A stretch of DNA of 64,000 nt from Cyclobacterium jeungdonense (lineage in GTDB: Bacteria; Bacteroidota; Bacteroidia; Cytophagales; Cyclobacteriaceae). The translations under genes were made by a program, and so were the position numbers. The notes beneath the pieces are model-generated. The model saw only the letters and a program-made list of their open reading frames with translations. It was not told the origin of the DNA and ran no database searches. Every line of letters begins with the position of its first letter. Within the stretch, counting starts at the first letter, position 1. Shown one piece after another: positions 17,044-25,227 of the stretch. The stretch covers positions 1,240,001 to 1,304,000 of the forward strand of contig NZ_WMCD01000001.1 in NCBI RefSeq assembly GCF_010994275.1, given 5' to 3'.

Positions 17044-18741
17044 ATGGAAAACGAAGTAACATTTTCAGACCTTGGGGTTTCGGAAGAAATCCTGAGGGCA
17101 GTGGAAGACATGGGCTATACCCAACCTTCCCCTATTCAAACACAAACCATTCCCTTATTATTGCAAGGTACCGATGTCATCGGTCAAGCCCAAACGGGAA
17201 CCGGTAAAACCGCGGCCTTTGGTATTCCTATTATTGACCGAATAGACACTACCAAAAGCAAGCCTCAAGCATTGATCCTCTGCCCTACCCGGGAACTGGC
17301 AGTGCAGGTTGAGGGAGAAATCGTCAAACTCACCAAGTACAAGAAGAATATTTCTTCTACCTGTATTTACGGTGGAGAGGCCATAGACCGACAAATCAGA
17401 AGTCTGAAAAGAGGCGTTCAGATTGTGGTAGGTACCCCTGGCAGAATCATGGATCATATGAACAGAAGAACATTAGACCTAAGTCAGGTAGAAGTGATTG
17501 TTCTGGACGAAGCCGATGAAATGCTGGATATGGGATTCCGCGAAGATATAGAAACTATATTGAGTTCCATGCCTAACGAGAGGCAAACGGTGTTTTTCTC
17601 AGCTACCATGCCGAAACCGATTTTGGAACTCACCAGAAAGTACCAGACAGACCCGGAAATCATCAAAGTACTCCGGAAAGAGCTAACCGTAGAAAACATC
17701 ACACAAGTTTATTATGAAGTGCGCTCAGGTTTAAAAACGGACCTTATTAGCAGGCTCATAAACCTTCACCAATACAAACTCAGTGTTATTTTTTGCAATA
17801 CCAAAAGGGTTACTGACGAAGTTACGGAAGAACTAACTGCGAAGGGCGTTCCTGCGGAAGCGTTGCACGGTGACCTATCCCAGGCCCAGCGTACCAAAGT
17901 AATGAACAAGTTCAGAAAAGGTCATTGTTCCGTGTTGGTTGCCACAGATGTTGCCGCCAGGGGTATTGATGTGGAGAATGTGGAAGCGGTTTTTAATTTT
18001 GACCTGCCTTTGGATGAAGAAAATTACGTTCACCGAATCGGACGTACTGGAAGGGCCGGAAAATCCGGAACGGCCATTAGTTTTGTTTCCGGAAGAAGGG
18101 ATGCAGGAAAAATAAATGATCTGGAAAGATTTATCAAAACCTCGATTGATAAAGCGGCTCCTCCTTCAGTGGATCAACTGGTCCAAATGAAAAAAGAGAA
18201 ACTTATCAAAGATATACACCGACAACTAGCTAAAACCGGAGACGATCAGGTTTTTGAAGAAGTAATTGGTAATTTATTGGCGGAAGGTCTTTCCCTGGAA
18301 CAGGTTGCTATGGGGCTTGTAAAATTACATTTGGGCGAAGCACTGGATAAGTTTAAGGAAATGAATTTTACTCCGGATAAAGACCGGGCCTTCGGAAGGG
18401 ATGACAAACGCCCAAGAAGAGATCGTTCGGATCGTGACCGAGGAGCCAAAAGTCACCGTGGAAGCGAAAGAGGCGGAAGAAAAGGCAAAAAGGAGAGAGA
18501 GCCAAATATGGCCCGTCTATTCCTGAATCTAGGAAAAAAGGACCGAATTCGTCCCAACGACATTGTAGGGGCCATTGCTGGAGAAACCGGAGTATCCGGA
18601 GGAAGCATCGGCGAAATCGACATCTACGATAGTTTTTCTTTTGTAGATATTCCAAAAAAAGATGTGACGCATGTAATCAAAGTAATGAATACAAACACCA
18701 TCAAAGGGAAACAGGTTAATTTTGAAATTTCAAAACCCTGA
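17044..18741 (+). CDS. DEAD-box ATP-dependent RNA helicase, CsdA/DeaD type
   Basis: RNA helicase of about 565 residues for ribosome assembly and RNA unwinding, often important in the cold. Motifs in order: Q motif (GYTQPSPIQTQTIP), Walker A AQTGTGKTAAFG, PTRELA, GTPGR, DEAD in VLDEADEMLDMGF, SAT in FFSATMP, then ARGID and HRIGRTGRAG. A basic Arg/Gly-rich linker (DKRPRRDRSDRDRG and on) precedes a C-terminal DbpA-type RNA-binding domain (MARLFLNLGKKDRIRPND to VNFEISKP). An in-frame TTG at 16984 would add 20 residues; the ATG at 17044 matches the family start. The long leader and downstream terminator mark a single-gene unit. Confidence 0.96.
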   Translation: MENEVTFSDLGVSEEILRAVEDMGYTQPSPIQTQTIPLLLQGTDVIGQAQTGTGKTAAFGIPIIDRIDTTKSKPQALILCPTRELAVQVEGEIVKLTKYKKNISSTCIYGGEAIDRQIRSLKRGVQIVVGTPGRIMDHMNRRTLDLSQVEVIVLDEADEMLDMGFREDIETILSSMPNERQTVFFSATMPKPILELTRKYQTDPEIIKVLRKELTVENITQVYYEVRSGLKTDLISRLINLHQYKLSVIFCNTKRVTDEVTEELTAKGVPAEALHGDLSQAQRTKVMNKFRKGHCSVLVATDVAARGIDVENVEAVFNFDLPLDEENYVHRIGRTGRAGKSGTAISFVSGRRDAGKINDLERFIKTSIDKAAPPSVDQLVQMKKEKLIKDIHRQLAKTGDDQVFEEVIGNLLAEGLSLEQVAMGLVKLHLGEALDKFKEMNFTPDKDRAFGRDDKRPRRDRSDRDRGAKSHRGSERGGRKGKKEREPNMARLFLNLGKKDRIRPNDIVGAIAGETGVSGGSIGEIDIYDSFSFVDIPKKDVTHVIKVMNTNTIKGKQVNFEISKP

Positions 18742-18769
18742 TAAACATTCCTTGATTGGATGTTAAAAC

Positions 18770-18799
18770 AAAAAGTCACCTCAAGGTAGGTGACTTTTT
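18770..18799 (+). terminator. Rho-independent terminator of the helicase gene
   Basis: Perfect 12-base stem: AAAAAGTCACCT (18770-18781) pairs with AGGTGACTTTTT (18788-18799) around a CAAGGT loop, 29 bases after the helicase stop. The A/T flanks make it bidirectional, so it may also end the convergent ketopantoate reductase transcript. Confidence 0.92.
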
Positions 18800-18895
18800 G
18801 CATTTAATGCGTTGCAGGTAAACCATTGCCTCTTCCACCGATTGTCCGGTATATTCAACCAGGTTCTTGATCCTGACAGCATATCGTATCCTCCC

Positions 18896-19843
18896 TTATT
18901 TACCGTACTCCTGTATCTTTGCCTCAATGAGTTCTCCGACGCTTTGGTAGTTTACTGCTCTCAGTCCGACTTGCCACGATTTTTCAATGACTTCATCCAA
19001 CAGGATTGCTTTTTCACCCTCATTACCCTGTTCCACATCGAGTTGAAAGGAGGATTTCGAACCGTAAGGAAAATTTGAAAGCAAGGAGAGGGTGACTTCC
19101 AAGTCTTCATCGGTAAGTCCTACCCCGTCTGCCCGGGCCAATGCTACCAATTCCTGCATTAACTTTCTCCATTCTGCAATCAGTTGCGGTGAGGACTTCA
19201 CCTGCCCAAAACTCACCCCAAAAGCAGCACTAAGGCAACCCAAACTTGAAATAAACAAAAATTTCCTCCATAAGTGAAGCTGAATGTCGGGAGTCAATTT
19301 GACCGGAACACCGGAATCTTCCAGTAAAGAAAAAAACCACTGGTAATCATTCTGCAAAGGTAGTCCAGCTACGATTTTTCCTGGGCCTCCCAGATGTTTA
19401 ACCCTTCCGGGACGGACAACATTTGAAATTAGGTAAATACAAGCGTCCAATACTTCCGCCCCCTTTACAAAGGAACGAATTCGGCTAGCTGCATCTACCA
19501 TATTCTGTAAAGGGATAACCAACGTTTTATCTGAAAACAACCCCTGATTTTCCTGAACGGCAGTCACTAATCCCGGCGCTTTTGTAGCCAGGATCACCAC
19601 ATCGAAGGGAACAGAAGTATTACCACTTTCCTGAATCCTGTCGGGATGAATGGAAATCTTTTGTTCGCCTGATTCAAACTCAAGACCTTTTTCCTGAAGA
19701 AATTCCAACGTTTTACGTCTGGCTACAAAGGAAATTTCAACACCCGCCGGACGATCTCCGGAAAGTAACTTCGCCCCCAAGAAGCCTCCTACTCCTCCTA
19801 ATCCCAGAATAGCAATACTTTTATCTTTCTTTTCTAAATTCAT
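18896..19843 (-). CDS. Ketopantoate reductase family protein (ApbA/PanE)
   Basis: NADPH-dependent 2-dehydropantoate 2-reductase family, 315 residues; the classical reaction makes pantoate for coenzyme A. The N-terminal Rossmann motif is ILGLGGVGGFLGAKL (residues about 12-26), followed by VILATKAPGL and VIPLQNMVDA (classical family QNG reads QNM). The C-terminal helical domain contains LHLWRKFLFISSLGCLSA, where the catalytic lysine (in WRKF) is expected, and FPYGSKSSFQLDVEQG. QNM in place of QNG hints that the substrate may differ from ketopantoate. Single gene, divergent from terC. Confidence 0.9.
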   Translation of the reverse strand: MNLEKKDKSIAILGLGGVGGFLGAKLLSGDRPAGVEISFVARRKTLEFLQEKGLEFESGEQKISIHPDRIQESGNTSVPFDVVILATKAPGLVTAVQENQGLFSDKTLVIPLQNMVDAASRIRSFVKGAEVLDACIYLISNVVRPGRVKHLGGPGKIVAGLPLQNDYQWFFSLLEDSGVPVKLTPDIQLHLWRKFLFISSLGCLSAAFGVSFGQVKSSPQLIAEWRKLMQELVALARADGVGLTDEDLEVTLSLLSNFPYGSKSSFQLDVEQGNEGEKAILLDEVIEKSWQVGLRAVNYQSVGELIEAKIQEYGK

Positions 19844-20066
19844 GTCACTGTTTCAATTTTGCTAATGGAATACAAGTTAGGAAATAAAATCCACCCCTAC
19901 CCGGAAACGAAAATAGACCGAATTCCATGTCCAAACCTACCTTTAACTAAATATAGGTATATCATGGTATCTCTCAGAATACCCTGTTAAAAAAAAATTA
20001 TCCCCTATCCCTAACTTTCAATCAATTTTTTAGTGACATTTGCCCATAAATTAACTAACCAAAAAG

Positions 20067-20816
20067 ATGGAGCTATTTCTTCAAACCGAAACCTGGATAG
20101 CCCTGCTTACCCTTACGTTTCTTGAAATTGTATTGGGAGTAGACAACATTATTTTTATTTCTATTGTCTCCAACAAATTACCGGAACATCAGCAACCGAA
20201 AGCGCGAAAGTTAGGTCTTGCTTTGGCTTTGGTTTTTCGGATTTTACTGCTTTTGGGTATTAGTTATATTATTAAATTCACGCAACCTTTGGTGACCATC
20301 GTTGGATTTGAGCTGAGTGGAAGGGATCTCATCCTATTAATAGGAGGGCTCTTTTTATTATTTAAATCAACGCTGGAAATCCATCATAAAATGGAAGGAC
20401 ATGCTCAGGAAATCAAACCAAAGTCCGCTACAAGCATGAAAAGCGTGATTTTTCAAATCATATTTCTGGACATCATCTTTTCATTTGACAGCATTCTTAC
20501 GGCCGTCGGTTTGGTGGACGAAGTGATCATCATGATTATCGCCGTAGTTATTTCCATTGCCATAATGATGGCCTTTGCAGGTTCTATCAGTCATTTTATC
20601 AATAAACATCCCACTTTACAGATTTTAGCCCTGTCTTTTCTGATGTTAATCGGGTTCATGTTAATGGTAGAAGGATTGCATTTTGAAGTCCCTAAAGGCT
20701 ACATTTATTTTGCTGTATTCTTTTCATTGGCAGTTGAAATCGTGAACATGCGGATGCGGAAAACGAAAGCCAGCGAACCGGTTAAGCTAAACCCCCGAAT
20801 CCGGGAAAAAAGTTAG
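20067..20816 (+). CDS. TerC family integral membrane protein
   Basis: Inner-membrane protein of 249 residues with about seven membrane segments. The family hallmarks are the two acidic motifs LEIVLGVDNIIFISI (residues about 19-33) and FLDIIFSFDSILTAVGL, which put aspartates and glutamates inside the membrane for metal-ion transport. TerC relatives are linked to manganese export and tellurite resistance. No yybP-ykoY manganese riboswitch, which often precedes such genes elsewhere, was seen in the 223-base upstream region. It appears monocistronic; a hairpin follows at 20873-20893. Confidence 0.92.
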   Translation: MELFLQTETWIALLTLTFLEIVLGVDNIIFISIVSNKLPEHQQPKARKLGLALALVFRILLLLGISYIIKFTQPLVTIVGFELSGRDLILLIGGLFLLFKSTLEIHHKMEGHAQEIKPKSATSMKSVIFQIIFLDIIFSFDSILTAVGLVDEVIIMIIAVVISIAIMMAFAGSISHFINKHPTLQILALSFLMLIGFMLMVEGLHFEVPKGYIYFAVFFSLAVEIVNMRMRKTKASEPVKLNPRIREKS

Positions 20817-20872
20817 AGAGCTTAGCCGGGATCCCTTCTGAAGTCAGATTCAAAAACATCACTAATTTCACC

Positions 20873-20893
20873 GGTATTCTCAAACAGAATACC
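20873..20893 (+). terminator. Hairpin downstream of terC, possible weak terminator
   Basis: Perfect 8-base stem GGTATTCT / AGAATACC with loop CAAAC, about 57 bases after the terC stop. Only a short T-rich stretch (AGATTTTG) follows, so termination is uncertain. Confidence 0.45.
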
Positions 20894-20991
20894 AGATTTT
20901 GATCCATTTGACGGCATTTTATCAAGCAATTTTATTTGCGCCCTAATCCTATTCCAGTTATTTTAGAAATTTAGAATAGCGATACTCGAAT

Positions 20992-21690
20992 ATGGACTGG
21001 CTTTATAACGAATTCAAACAAACTGGAAAAGACTACGCTTCGCAAGAGGAAGTAGAAATCTATGACCCTTCACACGATGACTTTCGGAACATCCGGCAGG
21101 AAATTGCTTATGCTGAAAGTTGGATTCTACCTAATCCCAATGCTTCCATTTTAGATATTGGCTGCGGCACCGGTAATTTTTCGATACACTTTGCCAAAAG
21201 CTTCCAAAAGGTGTATGCATTAGATATTTCCCCTCCCATGCTTTCTTTTGCCCGTGCCAAATCAAACTTGCTAAATTTGCACAACATTGATTATATCCAT
21301 GGAGGATACCTGAATTATAAGTTGCCGGATAATTCAATATATGGCGTAATCAGCTCTCTTTCCCTGCATCATTTGCCCGATTTCTGGAAAGCAAAGGCTT
21401 TGGATCGAATTTTTCTGATACTCAAACCTGCTGGCAAACTCTACTTACACGACGTCGTTATACCAAATGAATTTCCTGAAAAAGCCATTCAGGATTTTAT
21501 CGATTTGCAGGGGGAAAGGGGTGGAAATTTCCTACGTGAAGATACCCTTATCCATTTTAAGGAAGAATTTTCCACTTTTGATTGGATAATGCAAACCATG
21601 TTGATAAACGCTGGTTTTCATATACAAGAAGTATCGACCCGGGACAAAGTACTAAAAACCTACCTCTGTGAAAAGCCTCCGATAATCTAG
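20992..21690 (+). CDS. Class I SAM-dependent methyltransferase
   Basis: A 232-residue methyltransferase. SAM-binding motif I is ILDIGCGTGNFSIHFA (residues about 49-64), followed by the acidic strand end VYALDISPPML and the motif-IV-like GVISSLSLHHLPDFWKA; the post-motif IV segment FLILKPAGKLYLHDVVIP is also typical. The YqeM/UbiE-like fold gives no clear substrate. The N-terminus MDWLYNEFKQTGKDYASQEE resembles small-molecule methyltransferases found in many bacteria. Monocistronic; its function beyond methyl transfer cannot be read. Confidence 0.9.
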   Translation: MDWLYNEFKQTGKDYASQEEVEIYDPSHDDFRNIRQEIAYAESWILPNPNASILDIGCGTGNFSIHFAKSFQKVYALDISPPMLSFARAKSNLLNLHNIDYIHGGYLNYKLPDNSIYGVISSLSLHHLPDFWKAKALDRIFLILKPAGKLYLHDVVIPNEFPEKAIQDFIDLQGERGGNFLREDTLIHFKEEFSTFDWIMQTMLINAGFHIQEVSTRDKVLKTYLCEKPPII

Positions 21691-22098
21691 AGAATGCTGG
21701 TATTTTCACCTTTCTGAAACTTATTATAATTGACACCCAAGCCCAACTGGCATGCCGTTCCAGAATCAATTGACAACTATCATTCCTTACTAGAAGTGTC
21801 TACCTGCATATCTTAACCATTCCCGATTTTTAGGCCTTCGAAACGCTGTATAAACAGACCATTGTAAACGGCAAAGCATCTCAATTTCCAAAAACTTAGG
21901 TGGGTGGGAGGTTCAGTTTCGGTAGGGCATCATGGGTTCATTACTTATTAAGCAGCTTCATTCAAAGCGGATCGGCAAAGGACCCCATTGGCCGGTAAAA
22001 CCATTTCTTTTAGCAAAAAAGCCTTATCCAACAGGCTTTTCTTCGGGTTGTGTGACTTGTTAGCTGCAAAAATCTCAGTTTTTTTGGTATCTTTGCCC
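21691..22098 (+). other. Intergenic region with terminator and promoter box, no gene
   Basis: This 408-base stretch carries no convincing coding sequence. Near its end a hairpin AAAAGCCT (22017-22024) / AGGCTTTT (22033-22040), loop of 8, looks like a terminator. TATCTTTG at 22088-22095 matches the -7 promoter consensus and sits directly before the ATG at 22099. Terminator then promoter shows that a 37-codon in-frame extension of the lipoprotein gene (from 21988) is not real. Confidence 0.6.
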
Positions 22099-22941
22099 AT
22101 GGTTAGAAAAATTCCAACGGTGATATTTCTAGTGCCTGGTTTTTTACTGGCCTGTACCAACTTAAAACCTGTTCAACAGTTATCTACCGAAGCTAATCGG
22201 GGCCTCCAGTATTTCCATGAACTGGATTACAGTTTTGCCAGCCACTGCAGGGATCATTGTTATTTCCAGAAAATTCAAGCGAACACCATTGATCGGGATC
22301 TGGAATGCAAATGTGCAGTTTACCAGGAAGCTGATACTGTGGTTAAGGATTTATTTTTGGAATTGGAAAATTATTGGAATGGACTTGAATCATTGGCTTC
22401 ACCCGAACTGGCCAGGTATGATCTCTCGTCTCCGGTGAAGGGGCTGCAATCCTCTAAGCTGATTGACATGAGTGAAGCAGAGGCTTCTGCCTTTCAAAAA
22501 CTTTCCGAGTTAGCCGTAAATGCGAGTACGGGTCAGTACCGGAAGAAACGAATCGTTTATTATATGAAAGAGGCCGATCCCCACCTGAACCTGATCAGTG
22601 AAAAATTGGCCTTCATTTTGAAGGAAAACCTGTTGGGACTGCTGGAAATTCAAAAGGAAAGCTGGTACGCACATTACAAAACACTATCGCTAAATGAGAA
22701 TCTTAGCCCTGTAGAAAAAGAATTTGCTGTAGAAAAATACTACCGCTTATTAGAGGACTCGGAAAAAATACGAATACGAATACAATCAATAGCTGGTTTA
22801 TTAAAGTTATTGGCTGTAAACCACAGCGAACTATCTGCGAATTATCAAAATACATCTCAAGATGGTTTTAAATCCGCTGTGATGAGATTATCAAAAGAAA
22901 TGAGAAGTTTACATTATGAATTTGATCAATTAAACGAATGA
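22099..22941 (+). CDS. Lipoprotein of unknown function
   Basis: I do not recognise this protein of 280 residues. It starts with a lipoprotein signal peptide (MVRKIPTVIFLVPGFLLAC, lipobox LLAC, Cys at 19). The mature N-terminus has a cluster of cysteines (CRDHCYFQK, then ECKCAVYQ). The rest is charged and helical, with likely coiled-coil character. A -7 promoter box ends only 3 bases before the ATG, so the message may be nearly leaderless. Its TGA overlaps the ATG of the next gene (ATGA), and a third small gene follows by another overlap, so the three are made together. Confidence 0.75.
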   Translation: MVRKIPTVIFLVPGFLLACTNLKPVQQLSTEANRGLQYFHELDYSFASHCRDHCYFQKIQANTIDRDLECKCAVYQEADTVVKDLFLELENYWNGLESLASPELARYDLSSPVKGLQSSKLIDMSEAEASAFQKLSELAVNASTGQYRKKRIVYYMKEADPHLNLISEKLAFILKENLLGLLEIQKESWYAHYKTLSLNENLSPVEKEFAVEKYYRLLEDSEKIRIRIQSIAGLLKLLAVNHSELSANYQNTSQDGFKSAVMRLSKEMRSLHYEFDQLNE

Positions 22942-23351
22942 AAGAAAGAGTGGATAGTGTTTTTTTGAGCCAGGTGGCCGATGATTTTTTGGAAATAGCC
23001 AAAAAATTCAATGATTACCGTTTTGAGAAAATCAGTCAGCAGTTAATCAGTCAGACGACTTTTGTCGAAATGGGCATAAAGGCCAACCAGCTCATGGAAA
23101 CGGCTAGGGAAATGAAATTACTTTCAACCTTGATTGTGGAACCAGAAGCTGGGGAAGCACTGCAACAGCTGCAAGGAATCAATCAGGAAATCAAGGCCAC
23201 GATAACTTCTCTAAATAGCATCCAGATTGCTTTTGATTTGATCGGTACTTTAGGAGAACTAGCCATGGCAGTGGTAGAAAAAAAACCAGGCTCTATTGCG
23301 GAAAATATACGAACGATCATGAACGTTTTAGCTAAAAAAACAGAGGAGTAA
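22938..23351 (+). CDS. Helical protein of unknown function
   Basis: A 137-residue protein with no recognised family. No signal peptide is visible. It is rich in helix-forming residues throughout (FLEIAKKFNDYRFEKISQQL; MGIKANQLMETAREMKLL; EAGEALQQLQGINQEIKATI) with a hydrophobic helix near the C-terminus (IQIAFDLIGTLGELAMAVVE). Its ATG overlaps the stop of the lipoprotein gene by 4 bases and its TAA overlaps the next ATG by one base, which indicates translational coupling. It may be a cytoplasmic or membrane-associated partner of the upstream lipoprotein, but nothing in the sequence proves this. Confidence 0.7.
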   Translation: MKERVDSVFLSQVADDFLEIAKKFNDYRFEKISQQLISQTTFVEMGIKANQLMETAREMKLLSTLIVEPEAGEALQQLQGINQEIKATITSLNSIQIAFDLIGTLGELAMAVVEKKPGSIAENIRTIMNVLAKKTEE

Positions 23352-23503
23352 TGAAGAATAAGATCGGAGAAAAAGATGATAAACCGGATAATAATCCTCC
23401 CGTAAATGAGCCTGCATCTCCGGTATGCTATCAAAATGATCCGGAAATTCAGATGGATTATCAATTACCTAAGCCAAAACCATCCACGTTGCCCGAAACA
23501 TGA
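23351..23503 (+). CDS. Small proline-rich protein, third gene of a coupled operon
   Basis: A 50-codon frame whose ATG shares one base with the preceding TAA (TAATG). The product is hydrophilic, with charge at the N-terminus (MKNKIGEKDDKPDNN) and many prolines afterwards (NPPVNEPASPVCYQNDPEI, then QLPKPKPSTLPET). It has no signal peptide and no recognised family. The exact start overlap and shared operon support a real gene; small size and low complexity leave doubt. Confidence 0.5.
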   Translation: MKNKIGEKDDKPDNNPPVNEPASPVCYQNDPEIQMDYQLPKPKPSTLPET

Positions 23504-23674
23504 TTAAGATGAAAAAGGGATAGGAATCCTTGGAAAACTTTGGATTCATTTTTATACCGATCCCTTATCGGTTTATCCACAAATCAACCTCCGCAGGGGA
23601 TAAATAAAACAAATCTTAAAATGTTTCATAAATAATTTTTATTTTAGACCATTCGTTTAATCAAAAAATAACTA

Positions 23675-25144
23675 ATGAAAAAAAACAATATGCCCAATGA
23701 GGGTAATTCCCGAAGGAATTTCCTAAAAACATCTACCACTGCGGTTGCAGGATTTTATATTGTCCCACGGCATGTCCTGGGAGGACCCGGATTTAAAGCC
23801 CCCAGCGACAAGCTTCGGATAGCCGGAATTGGTGCAGGCGGTAAAGGGCACGGGGATCTTCGTAGTTTTTATGAAAGTGGCAATGCAGACATTGTCGCCT
23901 TATGTGATGTGGATCCAGAAAGGGCTTCCAGGAGCATAGAAGCCTACCCCAAAGCCAACTTCTACAATGATTTCAGAGTCATGTTGGATAAAGAGGGAGA
24001 TTCTATTGATGCCGTTTCCGTTTCCACTCCAGATCATAACCACGCCGTGCAAGCGCTTACAGCGATGAAAATGGGCAAGCACGTATACGTGCAAAAACCG
24101 CTTACTCATACCATTCAGGAAGCACGGATGCTTACAGAAGCGGCCGAAAAGTACAAATTGGTTACACAAATGGGTAACCAGGGAGCTTCGGGAGACGGAG
24201 TTAGGCAAATGAGGGAATGGTATGCTGCAGGTTTGATTGGTGAGGCCTCGAAGGTACACGTTTGGACAAACAGGCCTGTTTGGCCACAGGGAGTCCCCTG
24301 GCCCGGAGAATCTGGAAAAAAAGCGCCTAAAAATCTTGATTGGAACCTTTGGCTGGGACCGGCGGAGCAAATGGGATATGTTGAAAACCTGCATCCCTTC
24401 AACTGGAGAGGATGGTGGGAGTTTGGAACAGGTGCGTTAGGAGACATGGCCTGCCACCTTATGGAACCAGCATTCCGTACCTTGGATCTGGGATACCCCA
24501 CCGAGGCAGAATGCAGCGTAGGGTCGGTATACACCGGTGAATTTACCCGAGGCTATTTCCCTAAAAGTTGCCCTCCTTCTTCCCATATTACCTTGAGGTT
24601 TAAAATGCCAACGGGTAAAGATCTTGAATTTCATTGGATGGATGGAGGTATTCAGCCCAGCAGACCTGAGGAATTGGGAGCCAACGAACAATTAGGAGAT
24701 AATGGAAACGGAGTAATCATTGAAGGCACCCGAGGAAAAATGGTTTGTTCCACCTACGGGATTGATCCTAAATTATTACCAACCTCTATCAACGAAAGCA
24801 TAAACGTTGCCCCTACCCTACCACGCGTAGAAGGTGGCATTGGAGGCCATTACGCCCAATGGGTAAATGCTTGCATTGCCGGACATGGCAGTAAGGAGTA
24901 CAAGGAACTTAGTTCTCCATTTTCCATTGCCGGACCATTGACCGAATCCGTACTGATGGGAAATCTTGCTATTCGAAGCTACGATTACCGGGAACCACAA
25001 GCTGACGGAGACGGATATAACTATCCAGGAAGAGGTATTAAGTTACTTTGGGATGGGAAAAACATGAGGGTAACTAATTTCGAACCCGCTAACCAATTTG
25101 TCACCAAGACTTACCGGGAAGGATTCGAATTACCACAAGTGTAA
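23675..25144 (+). CDS. Tat-exported Gfo/Idh/MocA family oxidoreductase
   Basis: A 489-residue oxidoreductase of the exported Gfo/Idh group. The Tat signal (NSRRNFLKTSTTAVAGFY, residues about 11-28) is clear. The Rossmann stretch reads IAGIGAGGKGHGDL, then IVALCDVDPERA and DAVSVSTPDHNHAVQAL. The family EKP motif is QKP here (YVQKPLTHTIQEAR), as in the exported paralogue of the uxuA operon. The C-terminal half has NLWLGPAEQMGYVE, FNWRGWWEFGTGALGDM and a terminal PANQFV motif. It is monocistronic and ends in a strong terminator. The substrate is unknown, presumably a sugar derivative. Confidence 0.9.
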   Translation: MKKNNMPNEGNSRRNFLKTSTTAVAGFYIVPRHVLGGPGFKAPSDKLRIAGIGAGGKGHGDLRSFYESGNADIVALCDVDPERASRSIEAYPKANFYNDFRVMLDKEGDSIDAVSVSTPDHNHAVQALTAMKMGKHVYVQKPLTHTIQEARMLTEAAEKYKLVTQMGNQGASGDGVRQMREWYAAGLIGEASKVHVWTNRPVWPQGVPWPGESGKKAPKNLDWNLWLGPAEQMGYVENLHPFNWRGWWEFGTGALGDMACHLMEPAFRTLDLGYPTEAECSVGSVYTGEFTRGYFPKSCPPSSHITLRFKMPTGKDLEFHWMDGGIQPSRPEELGANEQLGDNGNGVIIEGTRGKMVCSTYGIDPKLLPTSINESINVAPTLPRVEGGIGGHYAQWVNACIAGHGSKEYKELSSPFSIAGPLTESVLMGNLAIRSYDYREPQADGDGYNYPGRGIKLLWDGKNMRVTNFEPANQFVTKTYREGFELPQV

Positions 25145-25170
25145 AATCGGATAAAATTCTTACTTATACC

Positions 25171-25202
25171 AAACCCTGAAGCTGGTCTTCAGGGTTTTTT
25201 TA
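25171..25202 (+). terminator. Rho-independent terminator between convergent genes
   Basis: Perfect 11-base stem AAACCCTGAAG (25171-25181) / CTTCAGGGTTT (25187-25197), loop CTGGT, then a T-run to about 25201. It ends the exported Gfo/Idh transcript; the convergent kinase gene stops 25 bases beyond it. Confidence 0.93.
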
Positions 25203-25227
25203 TGCCTGTTACTGTATATCTCGGCAC

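Noticed and set aside
19844..20066. Possible manganese (yybP-ykoY) riboswitch before terC
   Set aside because: The conserved riboswitch segments were not found in the region by eye.
21988..22098. 37-codon extension of the unknown lipoprotein
   Set aside because: A terminator-like hairpin and a -7 promoter box lie inside it, and the lipobox fits the ATG at 22099.
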